Positions 20,525 to 31,627 of a stretch of DNA of 64,000 nt are shown here, piece by piece. The stretch spans positions 133,886,533 through 133,950,532 of the forward strand of contig OX336393.1 of the NCBI GenBank assembly GCA_946902985.2, in the 5' to 3' direction. Origin of the DNA: Meconema thalassinum (Eukaryota; Arthropoda; Insecta; Orthoptera; Tettigoniidae). Under the pieces are notes generated by a model, which saw only the letters and a list, made by a program, of their open reading frames with translations, made no database searches and was not told where the DNA came from. Within the stretch, counting starts at the first letter, position 1, and each line of letters opens with the position of its first letter. The translations under genes and the position numbers were made by a program.

Positions 20525-20835
20525 CAGCTGTGTTGTTGTTTTCATTTGAGGTTCATCTATCCCCGTGTATTTGGATGTGTGTAGAATTTGTCTAATAACT
20601 CGTATTTATGTAATGACTGTAGGAGTATTTGTAGCTGAATTAAGGACAGGGGAGGGGTAGGTGCACCGGGACTTTAACTAAGGTACTATATCGGCATTTT
20701 CCTGGAGGGAGTGTGGAAAAGCCACACACTTAAGATAGTAGCTGGCAGCGCCGTGATTCGAACCTACGATCTCCGGACTTGCTGTGGCTACCAGAGCGGT
20801 TGTGGTGCACGGTTTAACGAACAGGGCTACGCCGC
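20525..20835 (-). mobile_element. SINE-F with tRNA-like head
   Basis: The minus-strand head contains an A-box-like region and the B box GGTTCGAATCACGGC (from 20750-20765), then CCTCCAGGAAAATGCCG and the shared 3' module (AATAACTCG..., TATTTGGATGTGTG). It ends near 20525 in GTTGTTG, like other tails here. Confidence 0.7.
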
Positions 20836-20839
20836 GAGA

Positions 20840-21590
20840 CACAACATGTTGAGCAATAACAGTAAACGTAACAATACGAAAGCTGATTGATTTCACGAAT
20901 GATTGTATTCACGAGGAAGAAAATGGAGCCTTGTTTTAAAATAGGAACGTGTTTCTGAAATAAATCGCAGCAGACAATAAAAATGAAGTACTCACTACGA
21001 ACTTCACTTACCTCGACATGAACAATCCAATCACGGAGATTTGACGGCAGATAAAGGCACTCGACGAGAAATGGTTCCATCTCCAGTCATGGGATGTTAC
21101 ATCCAATAAGCGTAACGCGCCATGGTTATAACTTTATGGTGGTCCAATAAAATTCACATTTGTAAGAAACTGGATCGAAATAGAAGGAAATTGACTCAAG
21201 ATGGCAATCTAAAATAAATGCGGAGATTTCTTGAAGCAGCAATACAAACTGAAGCTAACAAAATATATCTGGAATCCATTTCATACAAAGATGCACTAAG
21301 ATTCTTCTTATTAAGGGGACATTTCCCGCTTCCCTCTTACTTCTCTAACCTAGAGATGTGCACTAGAGATGTGCATTTAGACGGCATTGGGTGTAACATG
21401 TATGTAGTCTATATAAAAGTACATGTATTAACAACTTCTGGAGGGTGATTTCCTGGAAGATGCACAGGTGATATTTGTAAGAAAAGTATGTTTTGTTATA
21501 AAACTGAACGGTCAATATTTTGTTTGTAATCGATACGGTATTTTACGTGAAATTAGGGCTTTCACGGTTCGCAATACTATTCATATTTTA
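20840..21590. other. Unassigned sequence
   Basis: No gene or known repeat recognised. Short frames on both strands have no domain. It ends at the TTCG satellite. Confidence 0.4.
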
Positions 21591-21596
21591 GCATGT

Positions 21597-22355
21597 TCGT
21601 CCCATCGCTCTTTATTTCGTTCTTTCGCTCTTTCGATCGTTCGTTCCTTCACTCTTTCGTTCGTTCGTTCGTTCTTTCGATCGTTCGCACTTTCGTTCGT
21701 TCCTTCGTTCTTTCGTTCGCTCTTTCGATCGTTCGTTCCTTCGCTCTTTCGATCGTTCGCACTTTCGTTCGTTCTTTCTCTCTTTCGTTAGTTCGTTCGT
21801 TCGTTCCCTCTTTCGTTCGTTCGTTCGCTCTTTCGATCATTCGTTCCTTCGCTCGTTCGTTTGCTCTTTCGTTCGTTCGTTCGCTCTTTCGATCGTTCGT
21901 TCCATCGCTCTTTCGATCGTTCGCACTTTCGTTCGTTCTTTCTCTCTTTCGTTAGTTCGTTCGTTTGTTCCCTCTTTCGTTCGTTCGTTCGCTCTTTCGA
22001 TAATTCTTTCCTTCGCTCTTTCGTTCGTTTGCTCTTTCGTTCGTTCGTTCGCTCTTTCGATCGTTCGTTCCTTCGCTCTTTCATTCGTTCGTTCGCTCTT
22101 TCGATCGTTCGTTCCTTCGCTCTTTCGTTCGTTCGCTCTTTCGATCGTCCGTTCCTTCGCTCTTTCGTTCGTATGTTCGTTCGTTTGCTCATTCGTTCGT
22201 ATGTTCGTCTGCTCGTTCGTTTCTTCGTTTGATTCTTTGCTCGTTCCTTCGCACGTTCGTTCGCTCTTTCATTCGCTCTTCCGCTCATATGTTTGTTCGT
22301 TTGCTAGTTCGTTTGTTTGTTTTCTTTGTTTGTTTGTTTGTTTGTTTGCTTCCTC
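21597..22355. repeat. TTCG-based satellite with 164-bp higher-order repeat
   Basis: About 750 bp of GTTC/TTCG tetranucleotides punctuated by GCTCTTTCGATCG and CCTTCGCTC. The motif TCTCTCTTTCGTTA occurs at 21777 and 21941, and GCTCTTTCGAT-ATT at 21827 and 21991. Both pairs are 164 bp apart, showing a higher-order unit. The right end grades into TTTG repeats. All long frames across it (Arg/Ser/Phe-rich or Arg/Glu/Asn/Thr-rich) are low complexity. Confidence 0.95.
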
Positions 22356-22429
22356 GCCTATTAACTTCAGATCAAAAGTTCCGATTGATGAAATTTTGCT
22401 GTATTAACAAATTGCCTCAGGAAATCTGA

Positions 22430-22950
22430 ATTATACCCATTTCGTATCAATCAGTGCTGCCTAGTGCATAATGATACCAACCATACGACCTGCTTCAATA
22501 ATCTTCAAATGACTGATTCAATTTTGGCCTAACTTTCGACGAAGTAAGGACAAGCATCCAATAACTTGTTTATGAACTAATCAGTGTAGAAAATAACGTT
22601 ACATTTTGGCGTGGACCAGGTTCAGCATTTACTTGCCTGGTGGGGTCGTACTGGCACCGTATTTCGTTCCCTCCCTAACTTCTCTGAGTACTCGGTGGAC
22701 GCTCCTGTGGTTTTCTCCCGCTTTGATGTGGTTTCGGGCGGTTTGGGGTGACGCGCGCGATCACGGCAAGGCAAGGCTGACTTGTGAACCAATTGGAGAA
22801 ATATTGTCAAGGAGCATATAATTACAGAGTAGCCTATTCTCGAGCACCTTATTCAGGCCAGATGACGTAATGTTTGGGTACTGTAGCCGCGCACGTGGAA
22901 AAATCAAATCCACCTAGGCTAAAGAATTTACCATGTTGCTGTTAATTCAT
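22430..22950. other. Unassigned sequence
   Basis: A GC-richer patch (22.6-22.8 kb) has no recognisable coding or repeat identity. Confidence 0.35.
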
Positions 22951-23035
22951 TTTAGGGGCTTAAGGCATCATGGTCACCAGCCCCATGTAGTTGGGTGTGT
23001 ATTGAACTAATCTGATAACCTGTATTTATGTGATA

Positions 23036-25382
23036 CTAGCTGAAGTACCCGCTCTTCGAACGGTCTTCGGTATTAATAACCAGACGTTATCAATTGAGCT
23101 ACTGTTGCAATGGTTAGGGGCTTGTCATTCCTTCATAAGTTTATCAGAACGAAGCTAGTCCTCTGTGTATATCACAGACACTGTTAATTCAAGGGCCATA
23201 AAATGTGTTTTTCGGAGACCCTTTATAGACTGCCGAGTTTTGTGTCACACATTGAAAAGCGCAACAAATGCTTTGGTCGTCCTTCTAGGATAAATTTTAT
23301 TTTTCGCTCTTTTTAGCATGTGTTTTGAAAAGTTGTTCCTTATACCCACCCTTCTATGAGAAGTATGTTGAAGAGATTTCTAAATGATTGGTGTATTGAC
23401 TCATGGTTACCATACCTAATTTTACGATGCTTCAGGCACCCGAACATGAATTATAGGCGTACATAAACTTTAAGATATATCAACCACACAGTATCAAACA
23501 AAATCATCTTTATGATGAACCCGTTTGTCGACAAAAATATGATTACTTAAAATGTGCACTCAAACTAAATTCACCTAACGTATACTTCCTGACGTGAAAA
23601 TAATATTGAAAACCTCGTAGACGAAATGCAATATATGTCAAATTAAAACTGACCCTCACCGTTGTGGAAAGTCCCCATCACCACGAAGTCTTGTGGTGCA
23701 TGATAATTCGGGATTTTTAGCCCCCAATGGCCCAAATTTCCCAAAACTGCAAACAAAATCCAATCCAGGAATTTTTTAAAATAATGTTGTTGTTTGGAGA
23801 TATAATAGACCGTCTGTACAACATATCGCACGTGTAAGTCACGTGTAAAAATTCTAGGGTACCCATTGACCCTCTTAATCGCATTGTTGAATTTTACAGT
23901 CTATGTTTGATTCCACGATAACCTTATAGCCATTTGCACACTTTCACAGAAATTTAATAAATTGAGTGGCATTGCCTCTTACAGAAATAGGCCTAGATGG
24001 AAAGTTGGATGTCACCTCTTGTGATACTGTTGTCATGGTTACCGGCTTGCATTACTTCATTAGTTTCTTCTTGTTCTTCTTCTTTCGGATGGGCCAGCTA
24101 AGGACCACGACGTTCAACTTTTCAGCTTAGCGAGGGACTTAATGTTTGCCCAAAATTCGCGCATTCTCTGGCTATGTTTCTCCTTACTCTCTTTTGTCCA
24201 GATGATGCCGGTTTTCTTACAGGGTGGTCTGTCCTGAAAACTCTTCTGTTTAAGTATCTTTCTGAGATGTGATCGGCTTCTAATATCACTTTTCATCGTC
24301 TTCAGTTCTTGGATATCCTTGTTAACTACTGTTAGCTACAGTGTCACGCTCTTTCTATTCCCCCAGTAGTTGATAAGCCGGTTGGTTAGTCTTGTTGGGT
24401 TCATCCATGAGACATGTCCGTAGAAAGCCAGACGTCTCTTCCTGGCCACATCTGTGATTTTCTCAGTATATCTATATAGCTCCTGATTTGGTCTGCTTCT
24501 GTACTCGTCATCTATTTATTAGTTTGTTAAATGAAATTAGTTTCTGAGAATATGTCAGAAACGTGGTTTTAGAGCCTTACGACGTAGTAGCCTCCGATGC
24601 ACCGAGGGGCTGAAAATGAGCTTTGTCTTGTCCTTGTACGCCATAATATAATAATAATCATAATAATAATTTAATAATATAGGGATAAGGATATAATAGA
24701 CATTCAGTACCACACCCGCACGTGTAAATCACGTGAAAAAAATTAAGAGTACCCCTTGACCCCCTTAAGCGCATTATATAAGTATTGATGAATTTTACAG
24801 CTTAAGTTGGTTCTGTGATAATCTTATAGCCGTTTGCGAACGTTCACAATAATGTAATAAATGGAATGGCATTGCGTCTTACAGAAATAGATGGACTTTT
24901 GAGATTGTGTTACCATGGTTACCGGCTTGCATTCTTTCAATAGCTTAATAAATGAAGTTAGTTTTCTGGGAATATCTCAAAAACTATTGGTTTTTGGACC
25001 TTAAAATGTGGTTTTCGGATCCCGCGGGGCCTCCGAGGTTGGTTTCTTACTTTGAGACGCTGAAAATGAGCTTTGTCTCGTCTTTCTACGCCCTTTTCAG
25101 CATGCATTTTAAGGGGGTAGACCCTCTTTTATGAGAGGTATGGAGAAGAGTTACATCAATGATTACTTTCGTGCCTCTGATGGACATCTGTACCAAATTT
25201 TACGTTGATCCACTCAGTCGTTCTCGAGTGATGCGCGTGGAAAATTGTTCACAGACAGACAAACAGACAGACAGACAAACATTTTGTTTTTGCGCGCAAC
25301 CATCATAAACCAGTCTGAAACGCGTTAATAACTCAAATTGCCGTGGAAAAAACAGACAAACTTTCATTTATATAGAGAGAGA
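23036..25382 (-). mobile_element. Non-autonomous Helitron
   Basis: Read on the minus strand it begins TCTCTCTATATAAATGAAAG and ends ACCGTTCGAAGAGCGGGTAC...CAGCTAG, i.e. 5' TC and 3' CTAG with a short ACC(G)/(C)GGGT stem before the end. The plus-strand flanks are A at 23035 and T at 25383, the A|T insertion site expected of Helitrons, with no target duplication. No Rep/helicase ORF. Internally, a block (GTCACGTG, GCATTG..GAATTTTACAG, GGTTACCGGCTTGCATT) at 23805-24066 is repeated at 24690-24950. A LINE fragment is inserted at 24067-24517. GACAGACAAACAGACAGAC lies near the 5' end. Confidence 0.8.
24067..24517 (-). pseudogene. 5'-truncated RTE-like LINE fragment with 8-bp target duplication
   Basis: The minus strand encodes HLRKILKQKSFQDRPPCKKT and GIIWTKESKEKHSQRM, matching the C-terminal tail of the LINE fragments at 2.5-3.4 kb. 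The 3' end is a GAA/AAG-rich tail (GAAGAAGAACAAGAAG on the minus strand). ATTAGTTT occurs at 24059-24066 and 24518-24525, a clean duplication, so this is a genuine retrotransposition event into the Helitron. Confidence 0.75.
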
Positions 25383-25441
25383 TTGTGTGTAACTGTACTC
25401 GCGACAGAGATGTGGTAGGTGCCCCGGGACTTGAAGTAGGT

Positions 25442-26084
25442 TCAGGGTCATTATCAATGTGCGCCCCGATAAACACGGCAAGCTAAGCCGGCTGTGACTG
25501 GCGCAGATTGCGGGCGCGCCTACTCTGTTCAGCCGGTGGTTGACGTGCTCCACTGACTCAGATCGTTAGTTCACATGTGTTTGTCGTTCTTATGGACATG
25601 TAACTGCAAAGCTTAGACATTAGTGTTGCACGTTTAGTGAGCATTTTAATTACTGTGATTGTTGGTCATGCCTAGACACCAATTCACATTGCGTGAACGT
25701 GTGTATATCCATAATTTGTATATGAAAAGCAGAAAATCTTGTTCTGAAACAAGACGAACATTTCGAATCAAGTTTCCAGAAAGACCTGTGCCTAATGCCA
25801 TAGGAGGAACGCTAAACGATTCAAGGAAATAGGCTCCGTAAATAATAAAAGAGTTGGCAGACATTCTTTCATCAGATGATGTCAGGTGTGTGTTACAAGA
25901 GTGGGAGGACATTTCCAGCATCGCCTATGAGCACTGTAAGTACACATTATTGAACATGTTTTGGTAAAAGTGTGAATGTGTGCGCCTACCACCGGCTGGA
26001 CCGGGTATGCACGGCAGCGATCTGCCCCAGTCACAGCCGGCTTAGCTTGCCGTGTTTATCGAGGCGCATATAGATAATGACCCT
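25442..26084. mobile_element. Inverted-repeat DNA element with DUF4817-like relic
   Basis: Ends are long imperfect inverted repeats: left CAGGGTCATTATCAATGTGC ... CGATAAACACGGCAAGCTAA and right the complement, roughly 110 bp each (25442-25550 and 25975-26084). The ~420-bp interior contains a small HTH-like coding relic. It interrupts SINE-F between GACTTGAAG and TACTATCCC; a target duplication is not clear. Confidence 0.75.
25668..25832 (+). pseudogene. DUF4817-like HTH fragment of a transposase
   Basis: A 54-codon frame starting MPRHQFTLRERVYIHNLYM and containing SCSETRRTFRIKFPERPVP before a TAG. The pattern (F/T-ERV-I---Y, then RRKFR-KFP-R-VP) is what I recall of DUF4817, an N-terminal helix-turn-helix domain in arthropod transposon proteins. 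The expected following segment (R..I.RLVNKF..TGSV) is not in frame. Remaining sequence to ~25930 may be further decayed coding. Its place inside an inverted-repeat element supports an internally deleted transposon. Confidence 0.6.
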
Positions 26085-26429
26085 GTACTATCCCGGCATT
26101 TTCCTGGAGGAAGTGTGGGGGAAAAACCTGGGGAAAAAACACACTCAGGATAGACGCTGAGAGCGTTGGGATTCAAACCTCCGATCTCCGGACTTGCTGT
26201 AGATGTTCTCGCGGCCGTGGTGCACGATTTAACAAGCACAGCTACGCCGTGGGGTGAACCAGAGAATATACATAGCCGAAGGATCTAGGAGGGTTTTGCC
26301 CGATTACGTTAGCCAACGTATGCAATGAAAGTGGCTCTAATCGACTTGAGTTATCACGAAACAGTGCATAACTATTGATTGTATTAAGTAACTGAGTTTT
26401 GTATTTAACAATGGAAAATTACAGAATGT

Positions 26430-26636
26430 GCGGCTTCCGTGGCGTAGTCGGTAGCATGCTGAACTGCTATGTCCAAGATAGCGGGTTTGAACCCGGCCGA
26501 AGTCGTCGGATTTTTAAGAGCGTTAAAATCCTCAGAATGCCTTCCTTCGAAGGGGAAGTAAAGCCGTTGGGCCCATGGCATAGATTTATTGCACGTAGAA
26601 GAAACTACCACTGCAATTGGTAGTGTGTAGGTTATA
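26430..26636 (+). mobile_element. SINE-A, truncated by a DNA element
   Basis: Head TTCCGTGGCGTAGTCGGTAG (A box), B box GGGTTTGAACCCGGCC, then TTTTTAAGAGCGTTAAAATCC, CCTTCGAAGGGGAAG and GGCATAGATTTATTGCACG. The 3' module is missing: the sequence ends at the left terminal repeat of the next element, with no continuation recognised beyond 28420. Confidence 0.8.
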
Positions 26637-28420
26637 TATAGGGTGTCAGGGAATATTCTCCGCAGTGCCTAGGCACTGTTACGTTAGGTTAGAGCCGGTG
26701 TTAAGTTGGCACAGCACAGCACAGCACAGCTCACACGTGTGTTCTGATATCCTGTCGTCCTTGGAGAAGACAGCCAGGGCGAGAGAGCGAAAGGTCTGAC
26801 CATGGAGGAAAGTATAAGACGAGATGTCCTGAGCTCGTTTGAGTGAAGCCAAGCGCTGCGTCCAAAGTGGGCGTAACCTTAACTGCATTGGGTGTTCCGT
26901 GACTTGCATATGGTTGTACGAATCGAATAAGTGTTCGGATTAATAATTTTAAGGTTCGCATTCTTGAATATCAAAATGTGTACGAACAATGTGTGAAAGT
27001 GGATGTGCTCGAAATTGGGCCTAAAAACTGATGAATGCCTCAACACCAATGAGAACTTAAAAATCAATTTGGTGTAAATACCGTTATTAGTTCGGCATCA
27101 TTATGATAGTTCCCAAGATGTTCCTTCTTAGGTATAACTCGCACCTTCAGACACCTGTATTCAATTTAATCAGTGTTTCAGCGTATTATTACGTTTTGCC
27201 TCGTCTGTCTTACAAAACTAGCCTTGCAAAGGTGCTCTCATATGTCTATTTAAATTGGCTTTTAAAACGATAATGCAGCTTATTTCTGCCAAGTACCGTG
27301 ATGTACAGAGTGTATTCTGCCTATAAAGGAAAACATCTTGACTAGTCATTGCAGTTTTATGTCACTAAAATCCAAGTCTAGTTGAGGTGGTTTACGGCTT
27401 TAAGCATAGGAACAGCCATTTTCTTGCTACCCAAAGTGGGCTTCAGCAGCTTGCACTAGGCTGCGCAACGAAGGCATCTCCTTCGGTTCTTTCCTCCATG
27501 GGTCACTAGCGCTTAGAGACAGCCCAGCGGGGCTAACGAAATGACCTGAATGCTCACGAATATAACCTATCAGCCAACATCTTCCATCACGCGGGGCATG
27601 ATCTTTGGGCAGCCATTTTTCTTTCGGTTATCGACGGGCTATTTCTTCTGTGAATAATCGCTTGATTTGTTGTTAATTCTTAGAGTCTCAGGCACTCACT
27701 GGACAACTGAATTAAACTTAAGTCCAGCCGCTGAGTCTCCGGCAGGGTGTCCATCCCCTTATCTCCACTAATATCTTTCCTGGCCCTTTCTCAACAGCTT
27801 ATGAATTGCTTGGAAAATCCGTTTCATGTAACTGAGTTTCTAGTGAACAAATATATTTCACTTGCGAAAAAATATTTTTCTTTTACAGTAAGAGACAATA
27901 TGTTATTTTAAATACCGGTAAATCAAGTAAAGTTATGTTTAAAAAATATGTCATTTTGATCAAATATGTAAAATAAAAACACAGAATATTAATTTTAAAA
28001 TAAAGACATCTAAAACAAATGCCATTATGATCAAATACCGGTATGTAAAATATGTAACAATAAAATTATAGCTAAGGTTCTAATTCATGGATATTTATCA
28101 TCTTTAGTTATGTATAAGCAAAGGGAAGGAATATGTATTTATATAAGAATCCTAGCCCTAATGATCGGTCTATGTTGTGAAGTTTCGGGTACGTTCGGTT
28201 TGCCCCGCTGTTCTGGTCTGTCTCGGTGCGTGTCAAAAGATCGTGAAGGGGGATGGATGGTCGGTTGCGGTCGTGAGTATTCGGGTCGCTTCGTTAGCCC
28301 CGCTGGGCTGTCTCTAAGCGCTAGTCATGGGTCTGACAGCGCGCTGCGAACTTAACTCCGGCTCTCACCTAACGTAGCAGTGCCTAGGCACTGCGGAGAA
28401 CATTCCGTGACGCACTGTAT
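26637..28420. mobile_element. DNA element with ~75-bp inverted termini
   Basis: Left end TATAGGGTGTCAGGGAAT, then TTCTCCGCAGTGCCTAGG, GTTACGTTAGGTTAGAGCCG. The right end is the inverted copy ending ATTCCGTGACGCACTGTA. Both ends contain the 16-bp palindrome CAGTGCCTAGGCACTG (26663-26678, 28378-28393). A second inverted pair lies inside: GACAGCCCAGCGGGGCTAAC near 27520 and its complement near 28300, each ~60 bp. No transposase frame seen. The TATAGGGTGTC-type end is compatible with several insect DNA transposons; class is unassigned. Confidence 0.65.
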
Positions 28421-28653
28421 TTGGCTATTCAGAAACGCTCTATCACGTTCTAACGTTCGCCGCTAGGTGTTAGTGACAGTAGCATCTGGTAGCCAAAGTT
28501 GGAATTGTTTGAAATTGAACTTGTTGGGAGCCCTCGGTCGTTCAATCAAAAATACCCAGCTATGGTCTTTCGGCTGCAACTCATATACAGGATGGACACC
28601 GTAAGTTGAGACTGTACAATATAACAAAAACTATACGTTGTATAATAGTACAT

Positions 28654-28771
28654 TATGCAACGAACCTATAATGGCAATAATTAAGACACGAGTATGTTTA
28701 TAAAACGAGCGTATGCGAGTTTTATAATTTCCATACGAGTGTCTTAATTACCATTATAGGCGAGTTGCATA
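28654..28771. repeat. 118-bp near-perfect palindrome
   Basis: The left arm TATGCAACGAACCTATAATG... and right arm ...CATTATAGGCGAGTTGCATA pair along their length. The inner part TTATAAAAC-GAGCGTATGCGA-GTTTTATAA continues the stem. It may be a hairpin MITE or the terminal hairpin of a larger element reaching towards 29.1 kb. Confidence 0.85.
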
Positions 28772-30059
28772 GGACTGTTTATGTTCGACGATAATTATTA
28801 TAACTATTTTATGTTCGAACATAAATATTCATAAATATCTGTCGAGATTTCGCCAGTTTTATGTACTGAACAGAGCGCATAGGACGCACAGAATACCTTG
28901 TATTTGATCATGGCTCCTCGATTGCCCCACTATGACACTATGAAATTTAAATTAGAAGGCCTTGGAGCTTAGCTCAGATGCGTTGCTATCCTCACCTAAT
29001 TGGTCAAACAACTGTTTCTTGAGCTGTGATTGGTGGGAGAAACTGTTTCATAATGAAAAGTAGTGTTATAATGACCATCGTTATGATACAGTTTTCTGAC
29101 ATATAATTGTCAGAGTCGAACATAAAGAACTGTTTGGAATAAAAGTAACGTGATATTAATGGGGCAAGGACATGCTATATGTCGTGGTTTATTCGAAGAA
29201 CGTTCGGATGGTGACGTTTTTTAAGTGAGAAGCAAAATTGTTTTATTGTGTTTCCTTATTCCTGATACAAAATTTAGCAACTTTTGTATAAAGCACTTGT
29301 TCGTACACCAGCGTACACAATAACGTCAAGTATGAACGAATTACATGAATGCCCTACTCGGGATATTTTAAATAACAATACCATAATCGGTGGATAAGTT
29401 CCGTTAATCGACCTTATAACTCCGGGCTTTTTCTTATAAGGTTACCTGAAAAATTGAGTGTATTGTGAAAAACCAACGAGTCTGGACAACATAAAGGCAC
29501 GGATACGAAATTCTTGTGCCAGTATTGACAGAGATATGCTTTTACGGACACATCAATTGTTAACTCACAGAGTTGGAAAATGCTATAAGGTGGATGGCCA
29601 TCATTTTGAATATTCATTACGCTAAGTTCCGATGCGTATGTGTATGTCATCAAAGTGGCATTGTCCACACCAGGGACAGAACCACGTACTTATAAAATTG
29701 GTGTACGAAATGCTGTTAATCATTGTTTCAGAAAAAATAAAAAACAATAAAAATTGTTGGTTACCATTTAAAAAACCGTCGTGTTGTAACATGTTTTTCT
29801 ATGGGGTTTATGCCACTAACACAAGTTAGTTGGACTATATCATATTTGTTAAACGCGGCAATAATCCGGCCAAGTTAAATTATTTCAGTTTATTCAATTT
29901 CATATTTCATATTATTATTATTATTATTATTAATATTTATAACGTCATTTTTTGGAGCTTTTAAATTTGGAAGATTACAGATAGGATTTCTACTAGTAGA
30001 AATCCGTATCTATATTGAATGATTCCAATATAATGTTGCACGGCAAATCATTTCATACG
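28772..30059. other. Unassigned AT-rich sequence
   Basis: No domain-bearing frame. There is a short (ATT)n tract near 29913-29932. TATGTTCGA(C/A)(G/C)ATAA motifs near 28775-28825 may belong to the palindromic element. Confidence 0.35.
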
Positions 30060-31118
30060 TCAAGTCGGGATTTTATTCATTAGGGGTAAGAGAGAGTGGT
30101 GTGTGACTCACTGGGTATTTCAATACAAGAATAGATTGGAGTACAATAAAATTACGAAATCCGAGGGAACACTTCAACGCAAGAAAACGTGTATGATCTA
30201 CGTCTTGCCCGGATACGGAAATATAAATACGGGGAGGCAGCCTCATGGCGGGAATAGCCACGGGAGGTGACCAGCCAATCAAGGAAGAAGAAGCAACGAA
30301 GCACGGGCATGACGACATACGTGACGCACGCGGATTGGTCGAAGCAGCGAGGGGGCAGTGTTAAGCTAGACCCTGGTGGGAGAAGATTGAAGATATAGTG
30401 GACGCGCGGTGTGAGTGAGGACATTCGTTAAGACATTACGCTTGGAGCAGTAAGGAGGTACTTTGTTCGTTAGTCCCAAGTGGGACAATTTTATTCACGC
30501 TGACTCCGCTGATCACATCAGATCATGAGTTCCACGCGTCTTGCAGTGTTTAGCCAGACGACGTGTTGTGGTTCATGGAATAGACTCCACCACAAGCTGT
30601 AACGATTACTTTTGATCAACGAGGAAGAATCTGACGCCGTCAACACCAATGCAGAGCATCCGCCGCTGCGAGACTTCAACCACGTGGAGACAATGTTTCC
30701 GTTGGTAAGCACAAGTAATCTACGACACACACACTCTGTTTTTCAATAGGGCTATATAAATTCTTTAAGCATTAATTTGGAAATAAGTTAAATTAACGTT
30801 ATTCTCCCGACCGGCGTATTAAGTAATTTTGTTCGTGGCAATGTTTAAAGTAGTGTGCTCCGTTAACAGTGTTAATTTTATTCATGTTGCCATCATATTT
30901 TCTAAGTGTATTAAATTCAATTATTACCAAGTAGATTCTTTAATTCCAGTAGGTAGCAATAGTTATAATACCGCATCCTTCTCCACAATCAAATGTTGTC
31001 TGGGTTGATGATTCAATCATCCCACGGCCTAGTCATTAAGAATCTCTCATATGTTCTACTCACGCTAGGGGTCGATATTAAATATATAAATTTAGCTTGG
31101 AACACAGTGTATCCAGCT
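30060..31118 (+). mobile_element. Possible LTR of an LTR retrotransposon
   Basis: This stretch lies directly upstream of a tRNA-Lys-like primer site (31119) and is of LTR size. It includes GGGCTATATAAATTC near 30748. No second copy exists in the window, so the boundaries and the identity are inferred from position only. The alternative is unrelated host sequence. Confidence 0.3.
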
Positions 31119-31255
31119 TGGCGCCCAACATAGATCAAACTTAGCAGTAGTATTTTCTGGCGAATAGTCCGCCCAGGTAAAACACATTACATTTGTTCGC
31201 TCAACGTGGAGCTTAACAAATACCATTACATTTGTCGCTACCAACATGGGGCGTT
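31119..31255 (+). other. Primer-binding-site-like sequences, repeated
   Basis: TGGCGCCCAACATAG (31119-31133) matches the first 11 bases of the Gypsy PBS at 42421-42436 and then diverges. Two decayed echoes follow: CATTACATTTGTTCGCTCAA-CGTGG (~31187) and CATTACATTTGTCGCTACCAACATGGGG (~31223). Both resemble the LTR-end/PBS junction CATTACA-TT-TGGCGCC of the Gypsy element. This suggests retroelement leader remnants. Confidence 0.45.
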
Positions 31256-31627
31256 AATACCCATTACAGTGTGACCAACAAATTACCATCCAAACGTTCT
31301 CCAAGTAAAACACGACATATAGCATGTGCATGCCCCCTTAATATCACGAAACTATTATCCCAGACAGTTCTATATACAACGCTTAATTTTTCAGATATTG
31401 TACAGTCTCAACGTACGTAGTCCGCCCTGTGTAATAAAATTACAGTATGTTTAATGTTGGGAGGCAACACACCTGCGGAAATTAAGGTATTTTTACAAAT
31501 GCTGTTCTAGTATGTTGGTAACGTTGCTAATTAAGGTGGATCAGTCGCGGTTTTATTCGATTATTTCCTTTTAGTTATAGAGAGTATGGAAATACAGAGA
31601 ATGTTCATCGTAATGCCCCACGTTTCA
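31256..31627. other. Unassigned sequence before the Helitron
   Basis: No recognisable feature. Possibly the continuation of the retroelement leader. Confidence 0.3.

Larger units (their letters stand above)
22952..26258 (-). mobile_element. SINE-F copy split in three by two later insertions
   Basis: SINE-F pieces are at 22952-23035 (3' module), 25383-25441 (TGTGTAACTGTACTCGCGAC ... GGTGCCCCGGGACTTGAAG) and 26085-26258 (TACTATCCCGGCATTTTCC ... B-box region GATTCAAACCTCCGATCTCC ... head GTGGTGCACGATTTAACAAGC). Joined, they follow the order of the uninterrupted copies at 20.3-20.8 kb. The gaps are filled by a Helitron (23036-25382) and an inverted-repeat element (25442-26084). Confidence 0.8.

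Noticed and set aside
21468..22288. Long Arg/Ser/Phe- and Arg/Glu/Asn/Thr-rich open frames on both strands (up to 166 codons)
   Set aside because: They are translations of the TTCG satellite, open on both strands because the repeat has no stops.
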